Counted from the stretch's first letter, positions 10,453 to 24,321 are shown. The stretch: 64,000 nucleotides of DNA from Staphylotrichum longicolle (GCA_019096155.1 JAHCVI010000005.1:2924468-2988467), one strand, 5' to 3'. The notes: generated by a model from the letters alone, not told the origin. A program made the numbers and translations.

Positions 10453-10857
10453 ATGGCAACCAACACGCCAAACGCTGGATGCGGCCCACCCAGCGAGATG
10501 CCGGATTTTATCAACCTTCCCATCCCTCAAAACATCAACGTCGTGGCAACCCCTGGCAACGACACCTCGTACCCCCCGATGAAGGCCTGCTGCGAGCCCA
10601 ACCGCGTCCAGATCGTCGACGGGTGCTACTTGTGGTGCGAGATACCCAAGCGGTACTTCAACGGCACAGACAAGGACGGTGCGAGAAGCGCGCTTGGGTC
10701 CTGCCTAATGAGTCACAAAGTCCGGGGGAACAACACGGGGGGCGAGCTTAGAATTACTGGTTACCAGTTCAACGCCGCGGCTCGGCCCGGAATGGGCTCA
10801 GCAAAGCAACTCGGGCTCTGGGTGTTGGCCTTGACTGGCTTGATTTATGTGTTGTAG
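10453..10857 (+). CDS. Small Cys-rich protein with N-glycosylation sites and hydrophobic C-terminus
   Basis: Unrecognised 134-residue protein from the ATG at 10453. It has seven cysteines including a CC pair (KACCEPN), a YLWCEIPKRYFNGT segment, three N-x-S/T sequons (NDT, NGT, NNT), and a final hydrophobic stretch (LGLWVLALTGLIYVL) that would suit a GPI or tail anchor. Sequons need entry into the ER, yet the protein from this start has no signal peptide. The frame is open back to an ATG at 10303, which adds MLSHGASGVLPIFFFWSVIH..., a plausible signal peptide, giving 184 residues. Either start is possible; the upstream DNA is also T/C-rich like a leader. Codon use and absence of stops support a real gene. 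Function unknown, possibly cell-surface. Confidence 0.65.
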   Translation: MATNTPNAGCGPPSEMPDFINLPIPQNINVVATPGNDTSYPPMKACCEPNRVQIVDGCYLWCEIPKRYFNGTDKDGARSALGSCLMSHKVRGNNTGGELRITGYQFNAAARPGMGSAKQLGLWVLALTGLIYVL

Positions 10858-13800
10858 CCCGTTTTGGAAATGACAGTATGTGCTTCATGTAGCTCAACAG
10901 TCGGTACATTTTGCTGAGAAAGACACTAAACAAGAGGTTTCAGTACCGTTGTGAAAAGATTCGGTAACAGAGAGCTTGATGAAATGTTCTTACAAAAAGA
11001 CAGCTTCGGACGATAAGCCCTCGTGGACTTGTCTCACTCAGCTTTGATGGCAGGAATTCCGTCATTGGACACTGGAAGGATCGTTCAATGCTACGTTACC
11101 CGTTCATTTGGCCTGTTGGTCTCGAGTCTGTGCGAGGTTTCGCGAAAAGAACGGTGTGGTATTTGGTCGTCTGCTCACGCACCGTGGATGGTTACCCTAC
11201 GCAATTGGAGACAACTCTCTGGGGAAAGTTCATTGGGTCAGTATTGTGACTGTGCTGCTCAACGTCATTAATCTTCATCACGTCTCTGCAGACGGGGAAG
11301 AGTGGGAGAATGAGGCAAGTGGAAATGGATGAGGAGCTGCGTACCAGGGTTAGGGTTATGTAAGGTTGGTGATCGCACGGGACATGCCTCCACAGTTCCC
11401 GTGGACCCGACTCTGCGGATATGGTCCGGGCTTCCAAGATAAGGTTTGACCAAAATGTGGGAATCGAGAATCTGGAATCTGGGCCGCTTGATCAACCGTG
11501 GGTTCGGGGAGCCGCCGACGGTTGTTCCCCTGACTCGACTCGAGATTCCCTTCTTTTTAGATGTTTCTCCTTAGATCCTCGCACCGCCACGACCTGGGGT
11601 CAGCCTGACTAATCACAGTGTTCCCCGTGTTTGTTGCAGAAGCGCAAACTTGAGGCAGCTTGGGCAGGTGTGCAAGGCCTGTCGTGACAGCGGGGCTCCG
11701 CGCACAAATTCAAGACCTCCGCAGTGTGTTTGCCCCGCCGGCTCGGCTCCCGCTGTCAAGATCATCAACGCTTGGGGCATGGCGGCATCAACCCACCAAT
11801 CACAGGCGGCGTGGAAGAGCAGCAGCCGACGCTAATTGCATGTGGCACGCCATTTCGAGATCTTTTGGTCTGTGGCCGAGTCGGTTGCTGTCCTTGCCGG
11901 CGACGAAGAGGGCAAGTGGAAGAAGCAGGAAAAGCCGCAACTCTGCTAGCACCTTGCTTCTCGCTCCTGACGTTGACCTCAAGCGTCCGCTGCCTCCACT
12001 ATGACAAGTAGCCCAGTAGCCCCGACTCTATTCCGTAATTGTTATTTGTTGCGAGCCACATGTCTCGTGTGCGAGTCTTGGACCTGCCTGGCCGAGGCAG
12101 TGATGCAGTTCGTCTCGATCTTGCACTGTGCCCAAACGGATTCGGATGCTCCTGCCAAGTTCATTTTGAGCTCCTTTCATTTTCTTCAGGGCTCAAGGAC
12201 TCGAGGACTCGCTCCTTCCCTTCCAGCTGCCCTCCCAACATTTCTCCCAGCTCCCTTCCTTCCAGCACTTCAACCTCGCCCTCGACGACCCCCTCTGCCC
12301 TTCCTACCCTTCCGGCAGCGGCATCCTGCAGCGGCACCATGCGAACCGCAACGCCACAACCTCACATTGCACCATTACCCAAGATTGGCTCCGTCCCGTG
12401 AAGCCGCGCGCCAGAACTCTTCCAGAAGGAAACCCGGAGGGAAGACAGACGCCCGTCCCAAGCGAGCCTTCTGATCTGCAGTTGCATCGGCGTCTGCGTC
12501 TGCGGCTTGGTCGCCCATTGAGCCGGAAGTCTCCACGGCTGCCGCCTTTGACTCGGCGCTTTAACGAGATGCCGCGTCGATTGGCCAATCTACGCCGAGG
12601 GTCAGCACCGCCGTGCAGCCGCCTTGCAGGAACAGCAGGAAGGGCAGGTTGACGCAGGCAGTCAGGCAGTCAGGCAGCGGCATGGACGGCAGGTTGCGGA
12701 ATCGCCGACTCCACGAATCTGCGGGTCGACGGGACGGACTCGTGACGGATTCATATATCAGCTCGACGCCTCGTCTGCATGCAGCGCCTGGCGTCATTCT
12801 CTCGTTCTGGGTCGACTTCCGTCCGGATGCCCTCCTTTCACAGCTCACAGCCATCGGCGAACCAACCGTCTCTTGTCATTATTCTTCCCAGCTGCATCAA
12901 ACTCATCTCACCTCATCTCCCGCACGCCTTGTTGGTTCAGACGGCTAAAAGGCTGTTGTTACGAGTGCAACGCGCAGGGCTGACTTACACCAATCGATCC
13001 GTTCCATGCATCCGGACCCGATAGTGTGGGTGGCGGTCGGTCTCGAACCAGTCAAGCCATGCCATGTACGCATCCGATGACAGAGAGAAAAGGGCAAGCG
13101 CCAAATGCAGTTTGCATGTCAGAAACTCGTAAACTCCACCTCATATTCTCTCTCACCCTTTCGATCCCTCTAAATCACCTGTCTTCTTTGCTCGCCCCCT
13201 CCTGCACTTCCACCCGGGTTGGGAAGTCTTCCCGTCCTTGCCATACGTGTCGAGAGACCGAGTGTAAGACACAGCGGCAACCACGTGTCGTTTACCAGAT
13301 TATTGCTGGACACGACAGTCTTGGACCGTTCCCCGTTTGGCTACACAACAGGAAGCGACCAGGACTCCCCCGCTCTTCAATGAGCCGCCCACCACCCCGC
13401 CGCCTCGCCCTCCCCTGGAGTTCACTAGTCACAGCGATCAAGTCGGTTATGGGTTCAATGGAAACGATTATAGATGACTATGGGGATATGGAACTACATA
13501 TACAAGGGGACGAGAAGGAACTCCGGGACCGCCCGCCCTCAACGACGACGACGACGACGACAACAACATCGACGACGACAACAACATCGACGTCAGTACC
13601 CGCGAGCTAATCCACCGAGTGTCCCTCCGATCGACCAACAGATTAACTGCCGACTGAACTCCACTCGACATCGCATGACCCGATGAGCTCCTCCACCGCC
13701 CTTTGGACAACACAGACAGGCGTCATCCCTGGAGGTGAGGGAGGACCTGAACCGTCCCCTCGGTCATCACTCCTCTCGCTGTTTTTGGCTTTTGTACTTT

Positions 13801-15082
13801 GTTCTTCCATTTTCCGCATTTCCAACAAGAAATCAGCCAGCCATCCCATATGTCCACTTTCCTCCCTCGATCACCTATTTCGAGTCAAATCCACGCGAAA
13901 CCACACACAACCCCCAACTCCCAACCATTTCCTTTCGTTCACAGAGGAGGAAACTGACAGAACAAGCCACCAAACACCGTCATCAGAAAGGCATGAAACA
14001 AAAAAAACGGAGAGAGGGAAAAACACCACGGCCGTTCACTTCCAAACATCGTTAACCGATCCTTCCGCCAACCGCCCACCCCTCTCATGCTTTTGCTTTA
14101 CGCACAGCCAGGCGGCCAAACACACCAAGACGACTGAATAAATGCCGACTGGACCATCAAAGGAACAAAACAAACACAACGGCCGCCCTCATTTTCCACT
14201 AGCCTCCGCCACATGACCACCCATCGCGGGACCCGAAGGTGACTGTGATTCCCACTGAACAACTTTGCCCAGCCGAGTCCCCGGAGCTCTTGTGGGGGGG
14301 ATGTCGAGACGCTGCGCCTCGCACGCCCCGGCACCTCTACACGGCAGCCTTGGTTGGTTTTGGTGGCTACCATTTCGAGATACGGACAAGCGAGCACACA
14401 ACACCGACCAGGAAACGAAACGATCGGGGGAAAGAGGTGGAAAACAGGTCATCGCTCGTGCCAACAACGCAGTAACGGTCGCAAGAAAAACCAGGCCAGC
14501 CAGCCAGACGTTGATGAATCAGGAAGTCTCTTTTGTTCTGGTCTCCCAGGGAAGAAGGAGGAGATAGATATCCTGCTGACCGATCCCGGCATCGACACGA
14601 TCCCGACATGGCACGAAAACCGAGTTCTCTTTTCCCACCCAAACGGCCGTTCAATCGTTTCCGAGTCGTCCGAATCCCCCAGATCGCCGCCACCGTCAAC
14701 TCATAACCCGACCGATAAAAAAACATAACCCATGATATGATACGATGACAATATGAAACAAGAGGAAGGAAAGAGGAAAAAAGTTGGTGGTACACAGGGA
14801 AAATCTGCGCGCAAAGTGCACCGCAGCCCTGACAAGAAAGAAAAGGGGGTATTTGATGCTGAAGGGGAATAACATGGGGAGAGACAAAAACACCAGCCAA
14901 CCACCGGGACCGCCACCATACCGCGACGACGACTACGATGCACCCCAAGTGTGAAGGGAAGGGAAAATTAGGAAGAGTAAAGAGGAAAGCATGGAGACCC
15001 ATCCCGAGGCGACAATCCCCGGGAAGATCAACAATCAACAACAACCACGACAAGGCAGTGCGCACACGTTGGAATGATCCGC
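10858..15082. other. 4.2 kb without a recognised gene
   Basis: No conserved protein was found on either strand. The right end, about 14.1-15.08 kb, is probably the 3' UTR of the C2H2 factor gene on the minus strand; it contains A-rich and T-rich runs. Other contents are a double telomere-like repeat at 11346-11358, a GAC-repeat tract at about 13545-13590 and several short open frames with no family resemblance. The stretch 12.0-12.9 kb is C/T-rich. Confidence 0.4.
11346..11358 (+). promoter_or_regulatory. Telobox-like double TTAGGG motif
   Basis: AGGGTTAGGGTTA, two tandem telomere-type units inside unique sequence. Similar motifs bind Tbf1/TRF-like factors in fungal promoters. No gene start is obvious next to it. 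Confidence 0.3.
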
Positions 15083-16758
15083 CTACATGCTCTCGACCCG
15101 CGCGCTCGGCAGTTGCATGGACGGGTCCTCGAACTCGAGCTTTTGGCCCCACGGATCATACAGACCGCCCGAGCCAAACGGCGGCAGCGAGCCAATGGTC
15201 GTGACCTCAACGGGCGACTGGTACTGCGCGCTGTCGTACCACTGCTGCGGCGGCTGCGGCACCGCCTGCGGCTGCTGGTACTGGGGCTCCACCACGGCCG
15301 ACTGTGGGGTTGCCGCTTGGGGATTCTGTGGTTGCTGTTGTTGCGCCTGCTGCTGTTGTTGCACAGGCTGTTGTTGTTGCGCCATGACCTGCGCGGCGGT
15401 CACAGCGCCCTGCGAGAAGGTCATCATTTGCGGAGTCTGTTGCGTCACGGGGCTGAGCGTGTACGCGGCCGTCTGGCCTGGAGGCACGTGCGTGTAGAAC
15501 CCGTCTTGGGCCGAGGGGCTGCGACCGGACGCGGCGGAGAAGCTGCCGGGGCTGTTGTTGGGCATGCTGTTGGCCAGGTCCTGCGCATTGGGGTAGGCCG
15601 GGATCTCAAGTGGGAGTCGCTCGACGCCTTGCCGCGGGACGTGGGGTTGGTAGTGCGGGTGTTGTGCCGCGGGATGCTGAGTGGTGTTCATGGTGGCCAC
15701 GCCGGGGTTGTTCTGGTCGGGGACGAAGTAGTTGTGGTGGTGGGGCATGCTTCCTGTCCTCTGGAGGATTTGCACGCCGGGATGTTGCTGCTGCTGCGGG
15801 TGTCCATGATGGAGTGGCGGCTGGCCGAGGGAGGCAGCACCGTGGTACTCGGGCTGGCCGTTGGACGAGAGGCTGTGGCGGTGGTTATACGGCTGTTGCA
15901 AGCCGTAGCCGTTCATGTGCTGGCCGAAGTCGGCAAACGAGGCCGCTCGCTGGATTTGGTGACCGGGGTGGCCCATCAGCTGGCCGTGGTGAGCTTGCCA
16001 AGGCATCGCGGGGTGGCTGTCTGGTGTGGGCGGCGCGCTGTCACTTCCACCATCCGAGATCATGTCATCAAGCTCCGGGGAGTTGGTCCCGCGCTGATGA
16101 GTCCGCTTCCAGTGCTTTACCATGGTCGTTTTCCTACAGAAACTGTTGACGAGCCACCGCGGTTAGCGCCGTGCCGTTGAATGAATCAAAGAGACAGAGC
16201 AAGGCTTACCTCTTGGAGCAGCCGTGGTGGTCACACCGATACGGCCGCTTGCCAGTGTGTATCCGGCGATGCCGCGCCAGACTGGAGGACTGTACTGAAG
16301 TCAGTACGGAACCTAGGAGGCGACACAGGCGGCGCAGCTTACATCTGAAAACCTCTTGTTGCATCCCTGGTGCTTGCAGTGATGCGGCTTCTCGCCAGTA
16401 TGTGTGCGGGTGTGTACAGTGAGGGCGCTCCGCTGGATGAAGCTCTTGCCACACTCCTGGTGATGGCATTTGTATGGCCGCTCGTTGGTGTGTATCCGAT
16501 AGTGTCTCTGCAAGTCCGACTTGCGGTTGAAACCCTATGACGGCGTCAGCTATCTCGCCATCCGCCAGAGCTGGCGGGCGTACGCACCTTGCCACACGTC
16601 TCCCAGTCGCACTGGAAGGCGCGCGCCGTGGTGGGCTCGTTCTCAACAATCTCGATGACTTCCATTTCTGTCGACTTTGAGGATCCTGGTTCCGTCGTTA
16701 AGATTCCTGGCGCGCGAGGATCGGTGCGCGGGCGGGCTGGGACGGGTCGGCTGCGCAC
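15083..16758 (-). CDS. C2H2 zinc-finger transcription factor (four fingers, Gln-rich)
   Basis: Nuclear DNA-binding regulator. Four exons on the minus strand, 16758-16588, 16534-16343, 16289-16210 and 16142-15083, splice in frame to 500 residues. Tandem C2H2 fingers run from about residue 50 to 170: CDWETCGK-GFNRKSDLQRHYRIH, CHHQECGKSFIQRSALTVHTRTH, CKHQGCNKRFSD-SSSLARHRRIH and CDHHGCSKR-SFCRKTTMVKHWKRTH, with TNERPY/TGEKPH/TGKRPY linkers. Three introns interrupt the finger array. The remaining 330 residues are low-complexity, rich in Gln, Pro, His and Asn, typical of activation domains. Finger order and spacing resemble the ZfpA-like group of Pezizomycotina, but I do not assign a name. An alternative start at 16665 (MEVIEIVE) may be the true one. 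The gene sits beside a very large upstream intergenic region, as is common for fungal regulators. Confidence 0.92.
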
Positions 16759-19700
16759 GTTCGCTTCTTATAAGAGGCGACTTCGTTTCGCCTCTTCGGG
16801 TCGCGGGGGTGTGGAGAGCTGGCGAGCAGGGAAGACCAAGCGACGAGAGGTGACCTCAACATGCGGGGGAGGGTCTGGCTCGACGACTGTCTGGACGGGG
16901 GTCCGTGAAAGGTTCGCTGGCCTCGAGCGTGGTTCGGTGGCTACCCTGGTTCGGACGTGACGCCCGAGCGTGATCTTCCTTAATGCGACCGGATTATGAG
17001 GATTTCCGCGACGTCTTCAACGGCCTGGAGCAGACGCAGATCGACTTTGAAACCCAGGGCGACGGCGAGGTGCGAGGTCGGCAGTCGTCGCAACGGCGGC
17101 AGCACAGCGAAAGGTACCGACGGCGGGGAGGACGTGAGTGCAATAGGACGATGTTGGGTGAGATGAAGGTCGTGGCGAGCCAAGGTCCTTTATTGCTCTT
17201 TGGAGGGTCGTCAGCAACCGCAGCACCAGCAACGAATTGCACCGATGGTAAACAAGTGACGAAACACCAGCATTGTCATGGCGAATGGTGACGAAGGGGG
17301 GCGGCCGTCTGGTCTTAAGGACTCGACGTGACTTCGAGGGCTGAGAAGGGCAGGGAAGCGGGCCACGACAAGGACAGGGTGGTGTGGGACTAGAACCTTG
17401 TTCGAGGTCTGGACGGAAAAGAGAAGACAGGCGGATGACGGCAACCAGGGTGGGCTAGTCAATGCATGATGAGAAAGTACCTCGTACCTTTTTGCTAACG
17501 TTATTTGGGCGTCGCCCTAATGCAGCAGTAGCGCGAGAAGGGCGGAGCTAGTCCGGCAGGTTGGCAGTCAAAGTGTCGAGCTTTGGTGTGCATCGAGTTT
17601 CAGAAGGGGGGTGTGGCGGGAGAGGAACCCAAGCAGTCTTGCAGATCGTCGAGGCGAGGGGCAGCGTCTGGCCCTGCCGGTGCCTGGATGCGGCTTCGAT
17701 GCAGTGCTTGCAGATTTTTGGTCCGCTACCTCACAGGTGCGTCGCCGGCTGCCGAATGGGGCAGTCAGGGGTCGTGAGAAGGCTGGACAGACGCAGGGCA
17801 GTGCTCCAAGGTGCTGAGGACACAGACAGCGACACTCGAAAGTGCCTCGTCGGGTTTGGTGTCTTCCTTTTTTATGTCCGGAGATTCTGTCCGTCGCCAG
17901 GCTCGTCCGAGGTCTTCGCGCCGGCTGCTCTCACGAGTGTGAGGGAAAAGCAAGCGGGTCGAACACGGTTGGTCTGGTCCGCAAATGGCGAACCGTCGTT
18001 CCCTCGGGAGGCAAGGAACAGTGTCTTTGCTTCCCGTCGGAACTTGAGATGTCGTTGCTTCTGGACGGAGGTCAAGATCCGGGTATGGGACGGGGGCAGC
18101 TGGAAGAAAGCGACAAGCGTTGCTGGCCTCCGGGCTTGTTGCTGGCGCTCTTCTGGATGAGAGAATTCGAGATGCGATGGAAGCCACCTCGAATACTCAA
18201 GAGCAGACCTTGAGTCCGATTGATGGGAAGGGCCGGGATGGTGTGCGTTGTTATGTACACGCATCCGAAGGACCAAACGATCCCAACGCCCGGGTGCCGA
18301 TTCTCGTGGGCGCAGGGATCCAAGAACCCCGGGGCGCTGATGAGGCTATACGAACGGGGTTACTATACCTCGGGGCCAGATCCCACGCTCGGCTGGTCGT
18401 CCGTGTGTGGTGGGGGAAAGAGGGGAGACGGTTGAGGGTACGACGGCGGGTGGTGATGGATCATGAACTGGCGGGACGATGGTCTGGAGTCTGGACTCCT
18501 GTTGCAACTCTGGCTGCGGGTTGGTATGTGCTCCTGAACGCAGCACTGCAACCTCGAACAGTTCGTCCCCTTTTCTGGGTTGCAGCTAACTACTGAGTAT
18601 GGGCGGAGTCTCTCTGGCGGGTGGAACGGGTGCCCGAGCACCGAGCACTGCGTGCTGGCTGGTGCTGCAGACTCTGGACAACCCAAGAAAGCTCACGTTA
18701 TGCGACAGGCCCTCGGGTTGGCTGTGGCGATCTCCTCCTGGGCCGGGTCGATGGGAGCCGGTTCTTGTTTGACAGGCACCCGCAGAGGAAGGTGACTGCT
18801 GGCAGAAGGAAAATGGCAATTAAGAGTTTAGAAAGAATTAGCTGCGCGTAAGAAGACCTCTCCCAACGGAGGAAGAGCACAGAGACTGCTGCTGCAGGAA
18901 GCCCCTGTGTACACGATCCGACCTGCAGTTCGTCCGGGCGTGAAGGTGCTGCTGGGGATGTCAGGTGTCCACGGGAACGAATGGTAGGTTTCGGGACCCT
19001 GCGTTGCAGAAGGCCTTGATGATGGTCGACCGTAGCACTGTTGGTGTGTAATTCGGGTCTGTAGTTGCTGTGCAGGTCTGAGGGTGCGTCCAAGATGGAA
19101 ATACCGGCAAGGCGTCGTCCGGCGAAAGGGGAGTGTGGGGAGGATCCAAGTACTTGCTGCTGTCTGGAACGCCTGCGATGTCCCTGGAGACGGTTGTTAA
19201 ACGAGAGACGTGGGCCGGCTGCCGTGGAGGCAAGAGCTAGCCAAGGGTAGGGGTTGTTGACTGAAGCGTGTTGGGGAACAACCCCGGCCGGCTGATGGCT
19301 GCTGGAAGCTGCGTTCGCCAACCCCTGTTTTCGTTACTTTTTTTGCCAATTTTATCCGAGCTTTCCTGGAAGAGGCAACATCCCAGCGCCACAGTCGACG
19401 GAACGAGGAGCCAGAAGCTCGAGGAACAGGCAAGGTCTGGCTGGCGTCAGTGTTCCACTGCGTTGCTCCTTGCTGCTGCAGTCAACACGCCCCCGGACAC
19501 GCCCTGACATGCCCTGCTGTCGACGATGACAAAGGAACGAATGCCTTCGGCCATCTCCACAGCCCTCGCTTCCCATCACCGCCGTTGGCATGGCTCTCAC
19601 TCGCCCACCTGGGGTGTTCCCTCCTCGCTCCACCAGCACCGGAGAGCCTGTCCATGGCGGGGCACCTCTAAACCTAACCACGGGTCGTGACAGGATGTTT

Positions 19701-19998
19701 CTGTGCCAGGCAGATTACACATTACCACACAGAATATGACCGCCCTTCCCGCGCCGGGAGCAAGCTTAAAACGTGATGTATATGGATGAATTGGGGCAAG
19801 GGGGCGGGACGGCTGGCTGCCGTGGCTTGCTGTGCCTTTGGAGCGACTCGCGCAACAGACCCGGACAGAAACAGAAAGCTTGGGAGCAGGAAGGGAGGTG
19901 CGAGCCGCCCCCGGATCGCCAGAAAGGGACGGGAAGCAGACAGGAGTTCGTCCCTTCCAGCGGCGGTCAAGCAGGCCGAACTGCAAGGACGGGGTGGG

Positions 19999-20029
<31 letters not shown>

Positions 20030-23000
20030 CCGTGGGCCGGTGGCAGTCCCTTGTCTGCAAATGCGAGGCAGGAAGTCAGGCAGGCAGACAGACAGGCGGG
20101 AAGGAGCGAGAGAGCCACCCACACCTCACACGGCTCATCCTCCGCGGGCTGCCCACTGCCAATTGGCGAATGGGCGGCTTGCCTCAGCAGAGGGGTCCTC
20201 GCCCCCTCTCTGTCCAGTCGGGTGGAGCCCATCGAAATCTGGTTGCGCGCCCCATTCGCTGCAAGGCTGCTTGAGGGCTGCTCGCACGGACGTCGCTGGC
20301 ACTTGCACGCAGGCCCCACCTGCTGTACCCCAGGTACCGACCGGGGTTGGTGGAGGGTACCTGCAACAGCGAGACCCCTGCTCCTGAGGCCGCAGCTCCG
20401 CCCGGCTTCGAGGTCACCCTGAAGACAAGGGATCCCAGCCCGGCGACCAGGGCTCGAGTTGCTGCAAGGGTGACCAACAGTTCCCCGCGACAGAGTGGAA
20501 GCGAGGCGCAAGGGGTGAGACGGGGGAGGGCGAACCCATGTCATGCCAAGTCAAATAGCACGGAAAGATCGGAGTGACGGCGTGCCAGGGAACGTTGGTC
20601 ACGATGCAGCACGAAGACAACAGGACAATCAACTGACAGCGGAAGGGAGAAGATATTGGTTGTGAGGTCGCGGGTGTTTCTTACCCGAAACCGTGTTTTG
20701 TGTATACCCCCGTCGGCATAGGCGGAAGAGAGCAAAAAGAAAAAAAAGAAAAATGGAAGAAAAGAGACAGAAGACGTCGGCGGCGGGCATTGAGAGGCGG
20801 AAACAAATACATTGCCCCCTGATTCTCCGATGCTGCCCACAAACCCAACCCGCGGGACCCAGCCACGGAGACTTGAGGATGTTACACCCGTTGCCTCCCC
20901 CGGCAGCAAGTGTCGTTCCAAGTGGGGAGGGAGGATCGCGTAAGTGATATCACGCGCAGCAGCAGATCGAGGGGCGTTCAAGGCAAGATACATCCAGTGT
21001 CCGACGACGAGATGCGGGCGTGGTGCGGTCATCACTGACGAGAAACCGCCATTTCACCATGCAGCGGCTCATGGTCGCTAGCGATGCAAGGGATGGCTGT
21101 GACGGTGCAACAAGCATCGTGACCAACTCCGAGCCGCCATCGAAACAAGACGTTTTCTTCTTCCAAGGTACGGTACCCAAGTGGCCCCAACGGCGTCCAA
21201 TTGCCGGACGCCAGATCGGAATTTAACAGAGACAAAAAAGAAAACCAGAGACCCGCCTGCGACCCGCAAAATAAAAAGAGACATGTAAAATGTGAAAAAT
21301 AATAAAAAAAGAAGATACACCTCTCAGCTGCGGCGAGCTCCGCTGTGTGTCTCCGATGTGAGGGGCACAATGTCTGACAAAGGGGATCCGCTGCCGTGGG
21401 TTGCTGGCCCGCCACCGGAGCTCGCTAAGACAGTGCGGTGTTGCGGCTTTCCCAAGGCCGGCTCGCTGGGCCAGTCCAAACCACCGGAAAGGCAGGATCT
21501 CCCGGTACCACCAAGCCACCGCGACCTCGAATCCCCGGGCATCCGTCGGCTGGCTGCCTTCAAACAACCAACTGCGTCATGTTACTGGGCTTTCGACGAG
21601 GCCGATGACCTCGAGCTGATCAGTGGTTTCCTTTGTTTTGGCGAGAATGGGTTCCCGCAGTCAGCTCAATGACCCGCAGCTGAAGGCCTGACTGGGTTAG
21701 GGAGGACAAAGAACAAAGCAACAACTACCAGAGCTGGGTGCGGGAAAAATAGCCACGAAAATTTCAGAAAATGTCACAGATCAAAAATATCTCACAACGG
21801 AAAAGGAGCATGAACGGGAGGGAGCAGGCGTGTGGCGCTCCGCCCGTGATCCGATCGTTCAGACCTTTTGTGTCGTGAGCGACAGCAGGGATCACTCCAG
21901 TAGACAGCACCTCGATCGTTGTTTTTTGCTGGCCACCTTCCGCCAACACATTTTCCGGGCGCCAAAGCGACCGTGCCGTCTTTTGTTTTATCGAGTTAAT
22001 ACCGATCGTCATATTCTGCCAGTGTTTCAACCACCACCAAAACCATTAGCCAGATGGTGATATTAGCCCCGCGACAAGCGATTGCCGCCACACACGGCCG
22101 AACAGATCGCAGCTGCCACGCCTCGACTGTCTCGGGAAAAAGCCAAGATGTTTTCCCCTCGGGCTGGCTTGTCTGATCCATACTACGGCGCTTGCCCGGT
22201 TGCCTTGTTGTCTTGGACTGTCTTTTGTCTTTTTCCCAAGACGGGACGGCATGGCGCTGATACTGATCCGAGTAAGTACCTACATCCGTATCGTGAAGTC
22301 AATGACCTGGAAGGAAGCCTGTACCTGTCGGCGTCTCTGCAGACACAGTCCTCTGCGGTCAGGCGGTGAGGTCCTTTGGAGCAGGCCATCTCAGCCTTCC
22401 CTTTGCCAACGTTCCATGCAACGCGGCAAGGCACACCGTTCGCCAGTCACTTCAGCAGATGGATCAGAGATTGCTGCACGTCTTGCAGTGTGGTCCAAAT
22501 CTCGACTCCCCGCCCAAACTCATGCGGTTCTGGGCCAGGGGGGGCGGACTCACAGAGCAGAGCGAGGAACCAGCCAATCATCCTCGCCCTGACCTGTTGA
22601 GCCTCGTCCTGCAATTGGGCGGCGTGGGCCCCAAAACCCAACGAACTGCCTGCCGCGGTCAGCCGAACTATCGCTATTCTTATTTCGCGAACCAAGTTTG
22701 GAGGTTGAAGGGATCGGATATCGTAATCTTGGTAAAGGTACCGCTTCTCCACAAGAGATCAACAGGGTCGTTCCGAACTCCAGCTCGGCATGGCGCGGTT
22801 ATCAAGTGTAATGAAGGAAAGCATTTGGTACACTGGATGGAGGCGAGATCGGAAATAACACCATGGGCGTTGAGACAGAAATAACCCCATAACATCGACT
22901 GAGCTGTGTGTCAAACGAGATGAGGGCTCCATGAACCATTCACGTAAGCTCGGTTCCTCCGAGTCGGAGGGCCATCGAACGGCATTTCCGTAGCGCAGAT

Positions 23001-24321
23001 TCGCTTTTCTCAACCTCCTGATTACTCCGCAGTGCACCATGAGACAACTTGGAGCGACCGAGGCCACGATCGACCATCACCCTCTGACCTCGATGAACCC
23101 GCCTCCTGTTGCATGCGACAAGGATTCCCCAGATTCGAGCCTTCCAGATGGGGATGCCAGACGGCCTGGGCAGGCGGGTTAGAACGCTTGCTATAGCCTC
23201 GAAAGGGACGTGTGCTTCTTGCGTTCCTCGAAACGCTCATCTGAGGTCGAGTCGGCCGTCAGCGTGGCATAAACCAGCCGTCCCTCTTCCGACTGCGATT
23301 TGACAGATAAGAAGTGTGCGTTGCGTTACCAGGACGCCGCGGCAAGCGGTTCCTCCAATGCCAGTGTGGCGTGCTTGTTACCACGGGTGGCTGAATGAGG
23401 ATTTGCATGAAAGTCTGGGGTAATTACCTTAGAACCCTGGCAGCCCCGACGCGTGCGGGGCGGGTCGGCTGTCAAGCTGATCTCGCTCTGGTGGAAACAT
23501 CAGGGCCTCTGTCTGCACATTCTCGAGATGAGCTGGCCTGAATGCCGAGCGGAAGCGGGACGACGGACAGCGCGGATACTAACTAGGGCGCATCGCAAAT
23601 TTCACCAGACTCACCGCGCGGTTTTGACCGGGATTTTCTTACCCGGCAGGGCACTAACACAATAGTAACGAGGCCGTCGTCACATCGCGTTGTTCGAGCC
23701 TCTCTCCATGGCAGCGCACCCGCCCAAGGGCACCAGTTATTGGGCGGAGGTGCACATATGATGGGGTAGCGGCAGAGAATGGCAGGCCAAAAAGCTGCAG
23801 AGCAAAGCGAACGTGTTCAACAGAGCGCTGCAGCGTCGAACCGCTCCGGCCCTCGTGGGAGGCCGGCCGTTGGAGGTTGCAATTGCGGATGCGGGAAAAA
23901 TGCGGGGTGCTTGCCAAAGCAGCATGTCCAGATGTTGATCGATGTCGTTTCTTCGCCTGGCGAGGAGGCCAGACGGCTGGGGGAGCTTCATGTGGGCAAG
24001 TGCCAATGCAGACACGGCTCGTAGCGCGGCCCAGCCGTAAAACTCTTCACCGCATCCGTGGACTCCACGCGAGACGGAGGGCTCTAAGTGTCGAATGCCG
24101 GTCTCAGCTGCAACGATGGAAACGGCCCCTTGCCGCGTGAGAAAGGGGGCAAAATGAAGGGGTCCCAGAAAGAGTTGAAAGTGGACTCTCTCCAGCTCCA
24201 GCCAAAGCGGCAGAAAGGGCGTCTACCAGCGCTTATTCAACAAAGGTTTTGGGCTAGCAATAGCGGCTGTTTGGATGAGAGAGCTCGGCAGTTCGAGGTT
24301 AACGATCGGTCGCAAGGGGGT
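16759..24321. other. Gene-poor stretch upstream of the C2H2 factor
   Basis: 7.5 kb with normal GC and no recognised gene. Open frames here (for example one of 315 codons at 19597-20544, minus) are Leu/Cys/Pro/Arg-rich shadows of GC-rich DNA and have no domain. A CAG repeat lies at about 20003-20029. A-rich clusters at 20730-20765 and 21230-21310 look like untranslated sequence. Part of it may be a long promoter or leader of the C2H2 gene, or non-coding RNA; the sequence does not decide. Confidence 0.4.
20003..20029. repeat. CAG trinucleotide microsatellite
   Basis: Nine consecutive AGC/CAG units, not inside any supported gene. Confidence 0.85.

Noticed and set aside
15074..16180. 368-codon frame on the plus strand
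   Set aside because: Antisense to the C2H2 factor; Leu/Arg/Gly-rich mirror of Gln codons.
19597..20544. 315-codon open frame on the minus strand
   Set aside because: Runs through the CAG microsatellite as poly-Leu; Pro/Ser/Cys-rich, no domain, no introns or start context.
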